From positions 23,550 to 87,549 of the forward strand of contig NZ_RXYK01000008.1 of NCBI RefSeq assembly GCF_003968655.1: a stretch of 64,000 nt of DNA, given 5' to 3'. The DNA is from Chlorobium phaeovibrioides (GTDB lineage: Bacteria; Bacteroidota; Chlorobiia; Chlorobiales; Chlorobiaceae). This document shows positions 45,987 to 55,042 of the stretch, piece after piece. Each line of letters opens with the position of its first letter. The first letter of the stretch is position 1. The notes below the pieces were generated by a model. It was not told where the DNA came from, searched no databases, and saw only the letters and a list, made by a program, of their open reading frames with translations. Both the position numbers and the translations under genes were made by a program.

Positions 45987-47045
45987 ATGGCAAACAAGAG
46001 AAAATTTCTTCGACACATCCATTATTTCCGTGGTTTTGCAATCATCAATGTCATGATTGTCCATATCTGGAACGGGCCAACCGGAGAAGGTGCGGCTTAT
46101 ACCCATGCTGCCGATATGATCAGACTCCTGCAGCAGGTCTTCTTTCATGACAGTACCATCTACTTCATCTTTGTTTCCGGCTTTCTCGTCGAATACCTAT
46201 CAGCAACAAAGAATCCGCTCGGCTACTACGGGAAAAAAATAGCCAATGTCATAGTGCCCTACCTCATCATGAGCACACTATGGTTTCTGTGGGAAAGCTC
46301 GAAAATCCCTCAATCAACTGAAGATCTGCCGTCTCTTGCCGGCACCTACCTCTCAATGCTGACCTATGGCAAGGCACAGATACAGTACTGGTACATACCC
46401 TTCATCGCCGTCGTATTTCTGCTCAGTCCATTGATCCTGAGAATCCCTGACCCGGCATTCAACAGAATTACGCTTGCCGCAAGCATTCTCCCCCTGCTCG
46501 GAACACGAACCGGCACTGAAATCTCTGCATTTCAATTCATATACCTCCTTCCCGTTTACCTCCAGGGTATATATGCAGCAAGAAACCATGACAGAGTGAT
46601 CGATCTTGCAAAAAAGCATCAGCCCCTTCTGGCGTTCCTGGCGCTTGCCTGTACCATCGCCCTAATGTACCTACATGGAAATTCTATTAGCTTCGGCCCA
46701 ACAAGCCTCTCCGAATCCATACACTACATCCACAAGTCGAGCATCATGTTCATAGTGCTGCCGTTTTTGGCTTCACTAGAGCAAAAAAGCATAAAAGCTC
46801 TGGACCTTTTCGCCAGATACAGCTTCGCAATCTTCTTTACCCACATCACGGTCTCCATGTACCTTGTATGGAAAATACTTCCTCCAGAAACCATCTATTC
46901 CCTTCCCCTTATCAGCGCATCATCGTATACGCTAATCATGGGCTCGATTCTCTACCTCTTCATCAAAATATTTGCAACGCTATTCTGCTGCATAGCAGCA
47001 AAAAAAGTACTAGGCTCCACATCCCGATTCCTCATCGGAGCATAA
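45987..47045 (+). CDS. Acyltransferase-3 family membrane protein (first)
   Basis: 352 aa, about ten membrane helices. HYFRGFAIINVMIVHIWNG has the conserved R..a..i..V...H motif of OatA/NodX-type acyltransferases. These transfer acetyl or succinyl groups to sugars on or across the inner membrane. With the related protein at 51350 it likely decorates the polymer. Confidence 0.88.
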   Translation: MANKRKFLRHIHYFRGFAIINVMIVHIWNGPTGEGAAYTHAADMIRLLQQVFFHDSTIYFIFVSGFLVEYLSATKNPLGYYGKKIANVIVPYLIMSTLWFLWESSKIPQSTEDLPSLAGTYLSMLTYGKAQIQYWYIPFIAVVFLLSPLILRIPDPAFNRITLAASILPLLGTRTGTEISAFQFIYLLPVYLQGIYAARNHDRVIDLAKKHQPLLAFLALACTIALMYLHGNSISFGPTSLSESIHYIHKSSIMFIVLPFLASLEQKSIKALDLFARYSFAIFFTHITVSMYLVWKILPPETIYSLPLISASSYTLIMGSILYLFIKIFATLFCCIAAKKVLGSTSRFLIGA

Positions 47046-47063
47046 CAATAGAACAAGACAGGC

Positions 47064-47789
47064 ATGGCCATGAACTTTCCGGATCATTTTGACAGGATCT
47101 CCGTGATCAACCTTCCAGACCGAACGGACAGGAAACGAGATACACTGAACGAATTCAGCAGGGCGGGCTGGGACCCAAATGATAAAATGATATCGTTTTT
47201 CCCGGCTATCCGCCCAGAAACGGCTGGAGGCTTTCCTTCAGTTGGCGTGAGAGGCTGCTATACAAGCCACATGGAAGTACTGCGGCAGGCAAAAGAAAAC
47301 AACTGCGCAAATATCCTTGTACTCGAAGATGACATCTCATTTATCCGGGAGATAAACCAGATAGGGAATGCCGTTATGGAGCAGCTCGAAGGAAAAAAGT
47401 GGGGGTTCATCTACTTTGGCCACGATCGTCCGGCGGGTGAGAGGAACTCCCCCGGAATCGAACTGCTTACCGAACCGATTATGCTGGCACATTTCTACGC
47501 GGTGAATGGGCCGTATCTTGAACGATTCCTCCATTTCCTTGAGCAGTTGCTGAAAAGACCTGCGGGCCATCCCGACGGGGGCCCTATGCATTACGACGGC
47601 GCCATTTCGACATTCAGGATGCAGAATCCTGACATCCCGACATATATCATCTATCCGAGCCTCGCCTCCCAACGCAGCTCACGAACAGACCTTCACGCAC
47701 TTCCCATCTGGGATCGATGGCCATTGATTGCCCCCCTGACAGACGGAGTGCGTCAGCTAAAAAATGCATTGAAAAGGAGACTGCCATGA
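47064..47789 (+). CDS. Glycosyltransferase family 25 (LPS-type)
   Basis: 241 aa. ISVINLPDRTDRKRDTLNEF is the GT25 N-terminal signature, GVRGCYTSHMEVLRQAKENN and ILVLEDDISF carry the conserved CxxSH and EDD metal motif. The end overlaps the next start by four bases (ATGA). The family is typical of LPS and surface-glycan synthesis. Confidence 0.88.
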   Translation: MAMNFPDHFDRISVINLPDRTDRKRDTLNEFSRAGWDPNDKMISFFPAIRPETAGGFPSVGVRGCYTSHMEVLRQAKENNCANILVLEDDISFIREINQIGNAVMEQLEGKKWGFIYFGHDRPAGERNSPGIELLTEPIMLAHFYAVNGPYLERFLHFLEQLLKRPAGHPDGGPMHYDGAISTFRMQNPDIPTYIIYPSLASQRSSRTDLHALPIWDRWPLIAPLTDGVRQLKNALKRRLP

Positions 47790-48949
47790 ACTATCTGCCG
47801 GTTCTTTTCGGCTATGAAGCTTCCAATATCGGCAACAGCCATGTTGCGCTTTCTCTCTGCCGCCATTGGCATGAAAGCGGCAGGGCTGTCCAACTCACTC
47901 TACCCGGAGCAGTAAAAGGGCTCGAATACCCGTGGCTCAGAACAGCCATGAAGGGCCTCCGCCAGAAACTGACCTATAAATTCGGGACCAACATCCAAGC
48001 TCGAACCATGGCCGAACAGCTTTTCTATAAACATGAAAAGGATGCAGATATTGTCTATCTATGGGCCGGCCTGTCTCTGGAGATTTTTGAAGCCTTTCAT
48101 AAGCGAGGAAGCCGCATTGTCATCGAAAGGATCAACTGCCATAGGAAAAGCTCATGGAGAATACTTGAAGCGGCCGCAGATACATGGAACATCCCCTACA
48201 GGATCAACACTGATGAAAAGGCAGCCTTGATTGAGGCAAAAAAGCTGGAAATAGCCGATGCAGTCTTCTGCCCGAGCCCAATGGTCCGGAAAAGCATGCT
48301 GGAAAACGGCGTAGAGGAAACCAAGCTCCTCTCAACAAGCTATGGCTGGGCTCCAGAACGATTTCCGGGAAGAAATGACGAAAAAAAACATGCAGAACGC
48401 CCGGTGTTCCTGTTTGTCGGCAGCATCTGCCTGCGAAAAGGCATCCCGCTCCTGCTCGAAGCATGGAAAAGAGCGAAGCTCGATGCTGATCTGGTATTAT
48501 GTGGCAACATTGCGCCGGAAATACAAGAACACCTCCCGCCACTTGAATCGTACCCCAATGTCCGCCACATCAGCTATACCCACGACATGGGAATGATCTA
48601 CCGCAGTGCGGATGTCTTCGTCTTTCCTAGCCTTGAGGAAGGTGGGCCAATGGTCACCTATGAAGCCATGGCTCATGGAATTCCCTGCCTGGTTTCAGAA
48701 ATGGGCGCAGGAGCAATAGTGGAAAAGGACATCAACGGCATAGTCCTTCCTGACATGGATATTGATGCATGGGCTGAAGCTCTGACATCAATGGCCTTGA
48801 ACAGGCAGGCGAGAATCGACATCGGACAACATGCTCGAGAACGCGCGGAGCGCTTTATATGGAAAAAAGTTGCCAATCATCGTGCGGAACTTTTGGAACA
48901 ATGTTATCCGATGCTGTGGAAAGATCAGGGAAATGCAACTGACCACTGA
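47786..48949 (+). CDS. Glycosyltransferase family 4
   Basis: 387 aa from ATG 47786 behind AAGGAGA; the longer frame only reads through the previous gene. GYEASNIGNSHVALSLC opens the GT-B fold. FLFVGSICLRKGIPLLLEAW and VFVFPSLEEGGPMVTYEAMAHG hold the donor-binding motifs with the acidic EExG element. Confidence 0.9.
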   Translation: MNYLPVLFGYEASNIGNSHVALSLCRHWHESGRAVQLTLPGAVKGLEYPWLRTAMKGLRQKLTYKFGTNIQARTMAEQLFYKHEKDADIVYLWAGLSLEIFEAFHKRGSRIVIERINCHRKSSWRILEAAADTWNIPYRINTDEKAALIEAKKLEIADAVFCPSPMVRKSMLENGVEETKLLSTSYGWAPERFPGRNDEKKHAERPVFLFVGSICLRKGIPLLLEAWKRAKLDADLVLCGNIAPEIQEHLPPLESYPNVRHISYTHDMGMIYRSADVFVFPSLEEGGPMVTYEAMAHGIPCLVSEMGAGAIVEKDINGIVLPDMDIDAWAEALTSMALNRQARIDIGQHARERAERFIWKKVANHRAELLEQCYPMLWKDQGNATDH

Positions 48950-49007
48950 GGGATGCCGGTAACAGGGAAGCCTGAACAATGGAATCAAAGACAGGAAAAC
49001 AACGATA

Positions 49008-50798
49008 ATGAAGATACGAGTCCCCAATCTCAAATATCTCAAGGACATCCGCACCATTCTGTCAGAGAGGGAGCGCAGAAACAGTCTTGGGATACTTTCA
49101 ATGATGGTGATTGCCGTCCTCCTTGAAACATTGGGAGTCGGCCTGGTAATACCTGCGCTTGCACTCTTTACTGAAAAAGATTTTGCCGGGAAACACCCTG
49201 CTGCCAAACCGCTCATCGACTTCTTCGGCAACCCAGACCAGACCAGCCTGGTTTTTGGGGGGCTCGGCCTGCTGTTCAGCATCTATCTCATAAAAGCCCT
49301 CTTTCTGCTCTTTATGACATGGAGACAGAACCATTTCATCTACTCGATAGGTGAAAGGCTTTCACAACAGCTCCTCAAAATCTATCTGCATCAGCCATAT
49401 ACCTTTCATTTAGAACGCAATTCCGCCCAGTTGATAAGAAACGTAACCACGGAAGTCGAGGTACTCGCAACAAATGTACTAACCCCTATCCTGCAATTGA
49501 GCGTAGAAATCCTGACGTTGCTGTGCATTTTCTCTCTTCTACTCATCGTTGAGCCACTAGGGACCCTGAACATCCTCCTCGTACTTGGGTTGACAAGCAT
49601 TTCTTTTGTCATGCTGACCCGGCAAAATGTCGCCAAATGGGGAAACGACCGCCAGCATCATGAGGGACTCCGCATGCAACATCTTCAGCAGGGACTTGGC
49701 GGAATCAAGGATGTCAAGATCCTTGGAAAGGAAGACTACTTCCTGTCCCGCTATGGATATCACAACACATCCAGTACAAAAGTAAGGAGAAAAAATACGA
49801 CCGTTCAGCAAGTCCCCCGTCTCTGGCTGGAATTGCTTTCAGTAACTGGCCTGATCGTCCTTGTGCTCACCATGATGATGCAAGGCAAGGATATGGACTC
49901 TATCGTTCCGAACCTTGGATTCTTTGCCGTGGCAACATTCAGGATGATGCCCTCCGTCAACCGTATCCTCAATGCGCTGCAATCGCTTCAGTACTGTCTG
50001 CCTGTCGTCGATATCATCGGTAGAGATTTTTCGCTTCCCTTCCATGAAGAACCACAGGAAAAAACAGGTGCAATACGCTTCAAATCGTCGCTTCATCTCG
50101 AAAACATCACTTATGCCTACCCGCAGGCCAACAGGCAAACCATCGAAGATATCACGCTAACGATACAGAAAGGAGAATCAGTCGGATTCATCGGGCCAAG
50201 CGGCTCAGGAAAAAGTACACTCATCGACCTATTGCTCGGACTGCTGGCCCCGAATCACGGAACGATAAGCATCGATGGAAACGACATCAGAACTAATATG
50301 CGGGGCTGGCAAAACATAATCGGCTATGTTCCGCAATCAATCTACCTGACTGATGATGACCTGGAACACAATATCGCTTTCGGTCTGTCCGACGAGCAGA
50401 TTGACAGGGATAAAGTTTTGTACGCCGTCGAAGCAGCCAATCTCGCTGCTTTCGTCAAAGGACTACCTGACGGCCTTGCAACCTTCGTCGGGGAACGAGG
50501 CATCAGGCTTTCCGGTGGACAAAAACAACGAATCGGCATCGCCCGGGCACTCTACCACAACCCGGAAGTCCTTGTTCTTGACGAAGCCACCAGTGCACTC
50601 GACATGGAATCCGAAACTGCCGTCATGGAGGCGGTAACAGCGCTGCACGGCAGCAAGACGATCATCATCGTCGCCCATCGATTAACCACCGTCGAGCACT
50701 GTGACCGAATCTATCGTCTCGAAGAGGGGAAAATAACCTCACAAGGCTCCCCTGCAGCAATGCTCACACGACACAACAGAACCCTGCAGAGCTCATGA
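49008..50798 (+). CDS. ABC transporter, lipid-linked oligosaccharide flippase type
   Basis: 596-aa half-transporter. Six membrane helices in the first 320 residues, then an ATPase domain with Walker A GPSGSGKST, signature LSGGQKQRIGIARAL, Walker B VLVLDEATSALD and switch His. It resembles PglK/MsbA-type exporters. No Wzx-type flippase is seen in the locus, so this protein may move the lipid-linked unit outward. Its stop is directly adjacent to the convergent gene's stop, without any spacer. Confidence 0.9.
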   Translation: MKIRVPNLKYLKDIRTILSERERRNSLGILSMMVIAVLLETLGVGLVIPALALFTEKDFAGKHPAAKPLIDFFGNPDQTSLVFGGLGLLFSIYLIKALFLLFMTWRQNHFIYSIGERLSQQLLKIYLHQPYTFHLERNSAQLIRNVTTEVEVLATNVLTPILQLSVEILTLLCIFSLLLIVEPLGTLNILLVLGLTSISFVMLTRQNVAKWGNDRQHHEGLRMQHLQQGLGGIKDVKILGKEDYFLSRYGYHNTSSTKVRRKNTTVQQVPRLWLELLSVTGLIVLVLTMMMQGKDMDSIVPNLGFFAVATFRMMPSVNRILNALQSLQYCLPVVDIIGRDFSLPFHEEPQEKTGAIRFKSSLHLENITYAYPQANRQTIEDITLTIQKGESVGFIGPSGSGKSTLIDLLLGLLAPNHGTISIDGNDIRTNMRGWQNIIGYVPQSIYLTDDDLEHNIAFGLSDEQIDRDKVLYAVEAANLAAFVKGLPDGLATFVGERGIRLSGGQKQRIGIARALYHNPEVLVLDEATSALDMESETAVMEAVTALHGSKTIIIVAHRLTTVEHCDRIYRLEEGKITSQGSPAAMLTRHNRTLQSS

Positions 50799-51293
50799 TC
50801 ATGAAATTTTCGAGAGTAAAACAGAGAGCTGCTCCTTTTTCCATACTATCAGCGCCCCCAATACAATAAAAAGCTCGAGAAAAAAAGGATCCCACAGACC
50901 ATACTCGGCCAGTGAAATCTTTTGCCGCACGAACGAAATCGGTGCCAACAGAAAAAGGTGGCCGGTAAACATATCAAGAACGGTGTGGATGACCCCCCCA
51001 AAGAAAAACACCACGGCAAACGCTGAAGGGGTATGCTGGAACCGGGCAATCAAAAGGCAGAGGACTGAAAAAACAAGCAGTCCCAGCCATAACAGTGGAT
51101 AGTGGGTGGGATACTGGTGATGGTCGCACAAGCGTTGATGAAGGTGGAAGCACCATACAAAATCGAAATCGGGAGCTATCGAACCCAGCATACCCCAGAA
51201 CATGAAGGTGTTGCTCCGAAGAGGCGTTCGGCACAACCTGCCGTCAAGCAATCGAGCGGTAATATAGCCAGCAGGAAGATGTGCAAAATACAT
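50799..51293 (-). CDS. YdjM/DUF457-type membrane-bound hydrolase-like protein
   Basis: 164 aa, four to five membrane helices. SIAPDFDFVW and HHQYPTHYP plus GGVIHTVLDMFTGH are the His/Asp motifs of the inner-membrane metal-dependent hydrolase-like family. It is the only minus-strand gene between 25 and 63 kb, so it interrupts the cluster and has its own regulation. Function of the family is not established. Confidence 0.82.
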   Translation of the reverse strand: MYFAHLPAGYITARLLDGRLCRTPLRSNTFMFWGMLGSIAPDFDFVWCFHLHQRLCDHHQYPTHYPLLWLGLLVFSVLCLLIARFQHTPSAFAVVFFFGGVIHTVLDMFTGHLFLLAPISFVRQKISLAEYGLWDPFFLELFIVLGALIVWKKEQLSVLLSKIS

Positions 51294-51349
51294 GGGCAGG
51301 TATTGGAACGGAAAGGTTCAAGCCGCTGAAACTAACACTGAAATCAGTT

Positions 51350-52336
51350 ATGACAGAAAAAACCAGCACGCGCAATATTCCGATCGATACGCTCAGAGGC
51401 ATCGCATGCATCATGCTCGTTGCCTACCATGTTATCGGCATATCACCGGAAAGCGGACTCAGGCTGAGTGAGGGACTCCTGAAAGATACGAATGAAATGT
51501 TCGCCCATATCCGAATGCCCTTATTTACATTTCTTTCTGGTCTCGTCTATGGCTGGCGCCCATTCGCCGGAAACTGGAACGCTTTTATGAAGGGAAAGAT
51601 CCAGCGACTGATCATTCCGATGCTGTTCGTCGGAACCGGATTTGCCATTCTTCAAGCCGTCACTCCCGGCACAAACAACCATGTCGCAGATTGGAAATAC
51701 CTGCATATCAAACCAGTTGCCCATTACTGGTTCATTGAATCGCTCTTTATCATTTTCCTGATCATTCTCGCGCTCGAACACTTCAAAGTGCTCGCCACCA
51801 GACGGGGCTTTGCGCTGGCCTACCTGGGATCGGTCACAGCTTTTCTGTCCAACATCGGAACAATATGGTTTTCCCTTGCCGGGGTCTTCTACCTCTTGCC
51901 CTATTTCCTTGCCGGTCTTTATTGCACCCGATTCCCCCTGAAATTCAAATACTCTCAAATAACAGGGTTCATCATCATCATCGTGACCATACTCTTCCTG
52001 ATACTGTACAGCCAGCAGTATATCGATGACCGCCGTTCATTTCCGGCTCTTTTCGTTGGCACGGTTGCATGTATCGCACTCCTGCTTACGCAAAGCCGCT
52101 CGGAATGGTTTGCCAGCATCGGCTATTACTCTTACTCCATCTACCTCTTTCATGTATTCTTTACTGCAGCAGCAAGAATAGGGCTTATGCATATCGGAGC
52201 TTCAGATATCACATTCCTTTTTCTTGCAGGAACAGCTGCAGGAATTACCGGCCCCATACTGACAGAAACCCTGGCAAACAAACATGACCTGCTCAGAACA
52301 ACACTTCTGGGAAAGAAACCCCTGCCAAAGAATTGA
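51350..52336 (+). CDS. Acyltransferase-3 family membrane protein (second)
   Basis: 328 aa from ATG 51350. NIPIDTLRGIACIMLVAYHVIG carries the conserved DTLRGIA and H motif; about ten helices. IRMPLFTFLSGLVYGWR is the second family block. It lies divergent from the YdjM-like gene, with 56 bp between starts, so it is separately promoted. Confidence 0.9.
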   Translation: MTEKTSTRNIPIDTLRGIACIMLVAYHVIGISPESGLRLSEGLLKDTNEMFAHIRMPLFTFLSGLVYGWRPFAGNWNAFMKGKIQRLIIPMLFVGTGFAILQAVTPGTNNHVADWKYLHIKPVAHYWFIESLFIIFLIILALEHFKVLATRRGFALAYLGSVTAFLSNIGTIWFSLAGVFYLLPYFLAGLYCTRFPLKFKYSQITGFIIIIVTILFLILYSQQYIDDRRSFPALFVGTVACIALLLTQSRSEWFASIGYYSYSIYLFHVFFTAAARIGLMHIGASDITFLFLAGTAAGITGPILTETLANKHDLLRTTLLGKKPLPKN

Positions 52337-52402
52337 GCATCACGAATACATGGTGTATCAAGCTCCCCGCACATCCTGATGCTCCCGGCAGGATCCCTTA
52401 TT

Positions 52403-52419
52403 GCTCTCATTTTGAAAGT
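52403..52419. promoter_or_regulatory. Candidate activator site upstream of third sigma54 promoter
   Basis: Imperfect repeat GCTCTC-ATTTT-GAAAGT, same length and spacing as the perfect one at 40412, ending 94 bp before the -24 element. Confidence 0.4.
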
Positions 52420-52512
52420 GCATGACAGCAGATCCTCTCAATACCGGTTCGCAGCAAGAAACCAAACGACCCGAAAGCCTTTAAGGGTACGGGTTCTGGC
52501 AGTACACACCAT

Positions 52513-52530
52513 CGGGCACGGGATTTGCTT
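52513..52530 (+). promoter_or_regulatory. Sigma54 (-24/-12) promoter 3
   Basis: GGGCAC-GGGAT-TTGCT: -24 (52514-52519, one mismatch in the first base), 5-bp spacer, -12 TTGC (52525-52528). The invariant GG and GC pairs are correctly spaced. Start site near 52540, some 30 nt before the ATG at 52572. Confidence 0.8.
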
Positions 52531-52571
52531 GAGGGTGAATAGGCAAGTAGTACACAACAACCCCCATAGCC

Positions 52572-53351
52572 ATGCCACAGGAACATACACTCATCCAAAA
52601 AAAAGCGATATCGATACTTAATATCGACATCAAAAGCATTACCGAACCAGAACTGCTTTGCAAACTTGAACGCGGCATGCTGGTCACCCCGAATATAGAC
52701 CACCTATTCCACCTCCAGAAAAACAGGGAATTTTACGAAGCGTATCAATCAGCAGAATGGGTCATCTGCGACAGCCGGATCATTTACTTCCTTTCGAAGC
52801 TTTTTCCGGAATCGCTGCCGGAAGCAATTCCAGGATCAAGCTTCCTTCGCTCATTCTACATGCATCATAAAAATGATCTGGAATGCAAAATCTTCCTTCT
52901 TGGAGCAGCAGAAGGTGTAGGCCGAAAGGCTATGGAGAACATCAACAGGAAAGCCGGAAGGAAGATTGTCATCGGAGCGCACTCACCCTCCTATGGATTC
53001 GAGAAAAATGAAACAGAATGCAATGAAATCGTCAATCTCATCAACAACTCAGGGGCAACCGTCCTTGTGGTGGGAGCCGGAGGGGTAAAACAGGAAATCT
53101 GGCTTGCGCAATACAGACATAGAATGCCAAATGTCAAACTTTTCATGGCACTCGGGGCAACAATCGACTTTGAAGCCGGAAATGTCAGGAGAGCGCCCAT
53201 GATGATTCGAAAAATCGGCATGGAATGGCTCTATCGACTGATGATGGAACCGAAACGGATGTATCGGCGCTACCTGGTCAACGACCCGATATTCTTTTTT
53301 CATTTCGCAAAACAATTGCGAGGCACCTATATCAATCCGTTTAGCGCATAA
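52572..53351 (+). CDS. WecG/TagA/CpsF-type glycosyltransferase (GT26)
   Basis: 259 aa. TPNIDHLFHLQKNREFYEAY, FLLGAAEGVGRKAMENI and RRAPMMIRKIGMEWLYRLMM are family signatures. The family adds N-acetylmannosaminuronic acid or ManNAc to a polyprenol-linked sugar, as a peripheral membrane enzyme. It is the first gene after sigma54 promoter 3, leading directly into the exosortase substrates, an order typical of exosortase EPS loci. Confidence 0.92.
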   Translation: MPQEHTLIQKKAISILNIDIKSITEPELLCKLERGMLVTPNIDHLFHLQKNREFYEAYQSAEWVICDSRIIYFLSKLFPESLPEAIPGSSFLRSFYMHHKNDLECKIFLLGAAEGVGRKAMENINRKAGRKIVIGAHSPSYGFEKNETECNEIVNLINNSGATVLVVGAGGVKQEIWLAQYRHRMPNVKLFMALGATIDFEAGNVRRAPMMIRKIGMEWLYRLMMEPKRMYRRYLVNDPIFFFHFAKQLRGTYINPFSA

Positions 53352-53380
53352 CGATCGGAGAACTATACATACAAACAACC

Positions 53381-54268
53381 ATGCAGCAAGTCATTGTCAC
53401 ATCTGAAACAAAAACAGGCCGCACAGCAAAAAGGTCAATCGTAGCAGCCATGGCCATGATCTTGATTTTGGCCATGGCTGGGCCAAGAGCCGCCAATGCA
53501 GCGGAAGAATCCAGCATTCAGTCAGACGCCCGGCCGTTCGGGCTGGACATCGCCTCGCCAGTTTATGCGTCAGGGTCAGATGAGAATGCGACGACATTCA
53601 TGGAATACTACTCAGAGACGCTGGTTCCCTGGGTCAGCACGAACCTGCCCGAGTACACAAACAACTATACCACGAGCCTCCGCATTGACCCATCGTTGCT
53701 CACTCTTGCAACAGACTCTGATGTGAGAATATATTTTGTAGGAGAGGGGGCCGGATATGACAACACTCTCGGATTCACCAGTACGACGGGCGATCGAAGC
53801 CTCATATTTCCCGAGGCCTCCGTCAATCCATCATACAACAACGCAACCGATCTCACAAAGGCCGCAGCCAATGTGAACTTTCCTCTCGTACCGGGAGACT
53901 TCGTCGACCTGGGCAGCTTTGAAGCAGGCGCACAACTCGACTTTTTCCTCATCGCCAACGGCGCCAACGGCGGCACGACGACCTTTTCCACAGACGCAAC
54001 GACAAGTCCCGACGGCTTGACCCATGCCATATCATGGGCTCCAGCTGACAGCCCATACCTTCTGATCGGATTCGAAGACCTTCTTGGTGGAGGTGACGGT
54101 GATTTCAACGATCTGCTGTTCGCCGTTGCGATCCAGCCGTTGACAACCGCGCCAGAACCCTCGACCATGCTTCTTCTCACCAGCTTCCTGCTTGTCGTTC
54201 TCTATCTGCGGCATAGCAGCCGGTTTTCTCCGCATAGTGATCCAGAACAATACCCTCGAATCAACTAA
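53381..54268 (+). CDS. PEP-CTERM exported protein with DUF4114-like domain (first)
   Basis: 295 aa. Signal peptide ends near AANA|AEE (residue 41). The mature part is Thr/Asp-rich and beta-type; LIGFEDLLGGGDGDFNDLLF is a DUF4114-like acidic, probably Ca-binding, motif. The sorting signal is PEPST followed by a helix (MLLLTSFLLVVLYL) and basic RHSSR. An unusually long 14-residue tail follows. It should be processed by the exosortase encoded at 56991 and become a surface or matrix protein. Confidence 0.92.
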   Translation: MQQVIVTSETKTGRTAKRSIVAAMAMILILAMAGPRAANAAEESSIQSDARPFGLDIASPVYASGSDENATTFMEYYSETLVPWVSTNLPEYTNNYTTSLRIDPSLLTLATDSDVRIYFVGEGAGYDNTLGFTSTTGDRSLIFPEASVNPSYNNATDLTKAAANVNFPLVPGDFVDLGSFEAGAQLDFFLIANGANGGTTTFSTDATTSPDGLTHAISWAPADSPYLLIGFEDLLGGGDGDFNDLLFAVAIQPLTTAPEPSTMLLLTSFLLVVLYLRHSSRFSPHSDPEQYPRIN

Positions 54269-54280
54269 CTCCGCCCCAAT

Positions 54281-55042
54281 ATGCATCCCTCAATAGCAGC
54301 AGATGGACCGGTTCCGAACAAAGCAGTCAAGAAACTCCCCGCAACCCTCCTCCTTGCGGGACTACTCCTTGCAGGCCCGCTTTCAGCAACCGGACTCACA
54401 GCAACTGATACGGATCCCTTCAATGCGACCTATCTGGAAACATTGCAAGACAATCTTGGTCTAAACCTTTACGAGAGGGAAAGCATTGGTGACATTCCTC
54501 TCGTCAGTCTGGACCCCTCGAGTATCAGTCTGACAACGACCTCCGGTGTGAGGGTCTATTATATAGGCACGACCTCCAATTATATCAACACATTGGGATA
54601 CAGCACCAATGATGGAGCTGTCGCACCCATTTTCAAGACGAGCTTCAGTACATTCGACAGAAACCGCCTGATGCCGGGGGATTTCATTGATCTGGGTAAT
54701 GTGGAAGGTGGTTCACAGCTCGATTTTTTCATGACCACCAATCTGGGCTTCACCCGCACCAATACCGTTTCCACAAGCGACATGATTGAGCATGCCGTCG
54801 CCTACGCCATAAGTGACAGCCCCTATCTTCTCCTCGGTTTCGAGGACACCATCAGCGACTGGATTGGAGGAGCGGACTTCAACGATCTGCTCTTCGCCGT
54901 TGATATCGGAGCAGCGAATGTCTCCGCCATGACCGCCGCGCCTGAACCCTCGACCCTGCTCATTCTCGGCAGCTTCCTGCTCATGGTGGCATTTCTCAGA
55001 AACCGCCAGCGCATCGTGGCCCCTAAATGCTCCCAGGCATGA
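54281..55042 (+). CDS. PEP-CTERM exported protein with DUF4114-like domain (second)
   Basis: 253 aa paralogue of the preceding gene. Signal peptide (LLLAGLLLAGPLSA). GFEDTISDWIGGADFNDLLF keeps the acidic motif with a changed loop. C-terminal APEPSTLLILGSFLLMVAFL then RNRQR is a textbook PEP-CTERM signal. The two lie 12 bp apart and have diverged strongly, so the duplication is old. Overlaps the next gene by four bases when ATG 55039 is used. Confidence 0.92.
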   Translation: MHPSIAADGPVPNKAVKKLPATLLLAGLLLAGPLSATGLTATDTDPFNATYLETLQDNLGLNLYERESIGDIPLVSLDPSSISLTTTSGVRVYYIGTTSNYINTLGYSTNDGAVAPIFKTSFSTFDRNRLMPGDFIDLGNVEGGSQLDFFMTTNLGFTRTNTVSTSDMIEHAVAYAISDSPYLLLGFEDTISDWIGGADFNDLLFAVDIGAANVSAMTAAPEPSTLLILGSFLLMVAFLRNRQRIVAPKCSQA

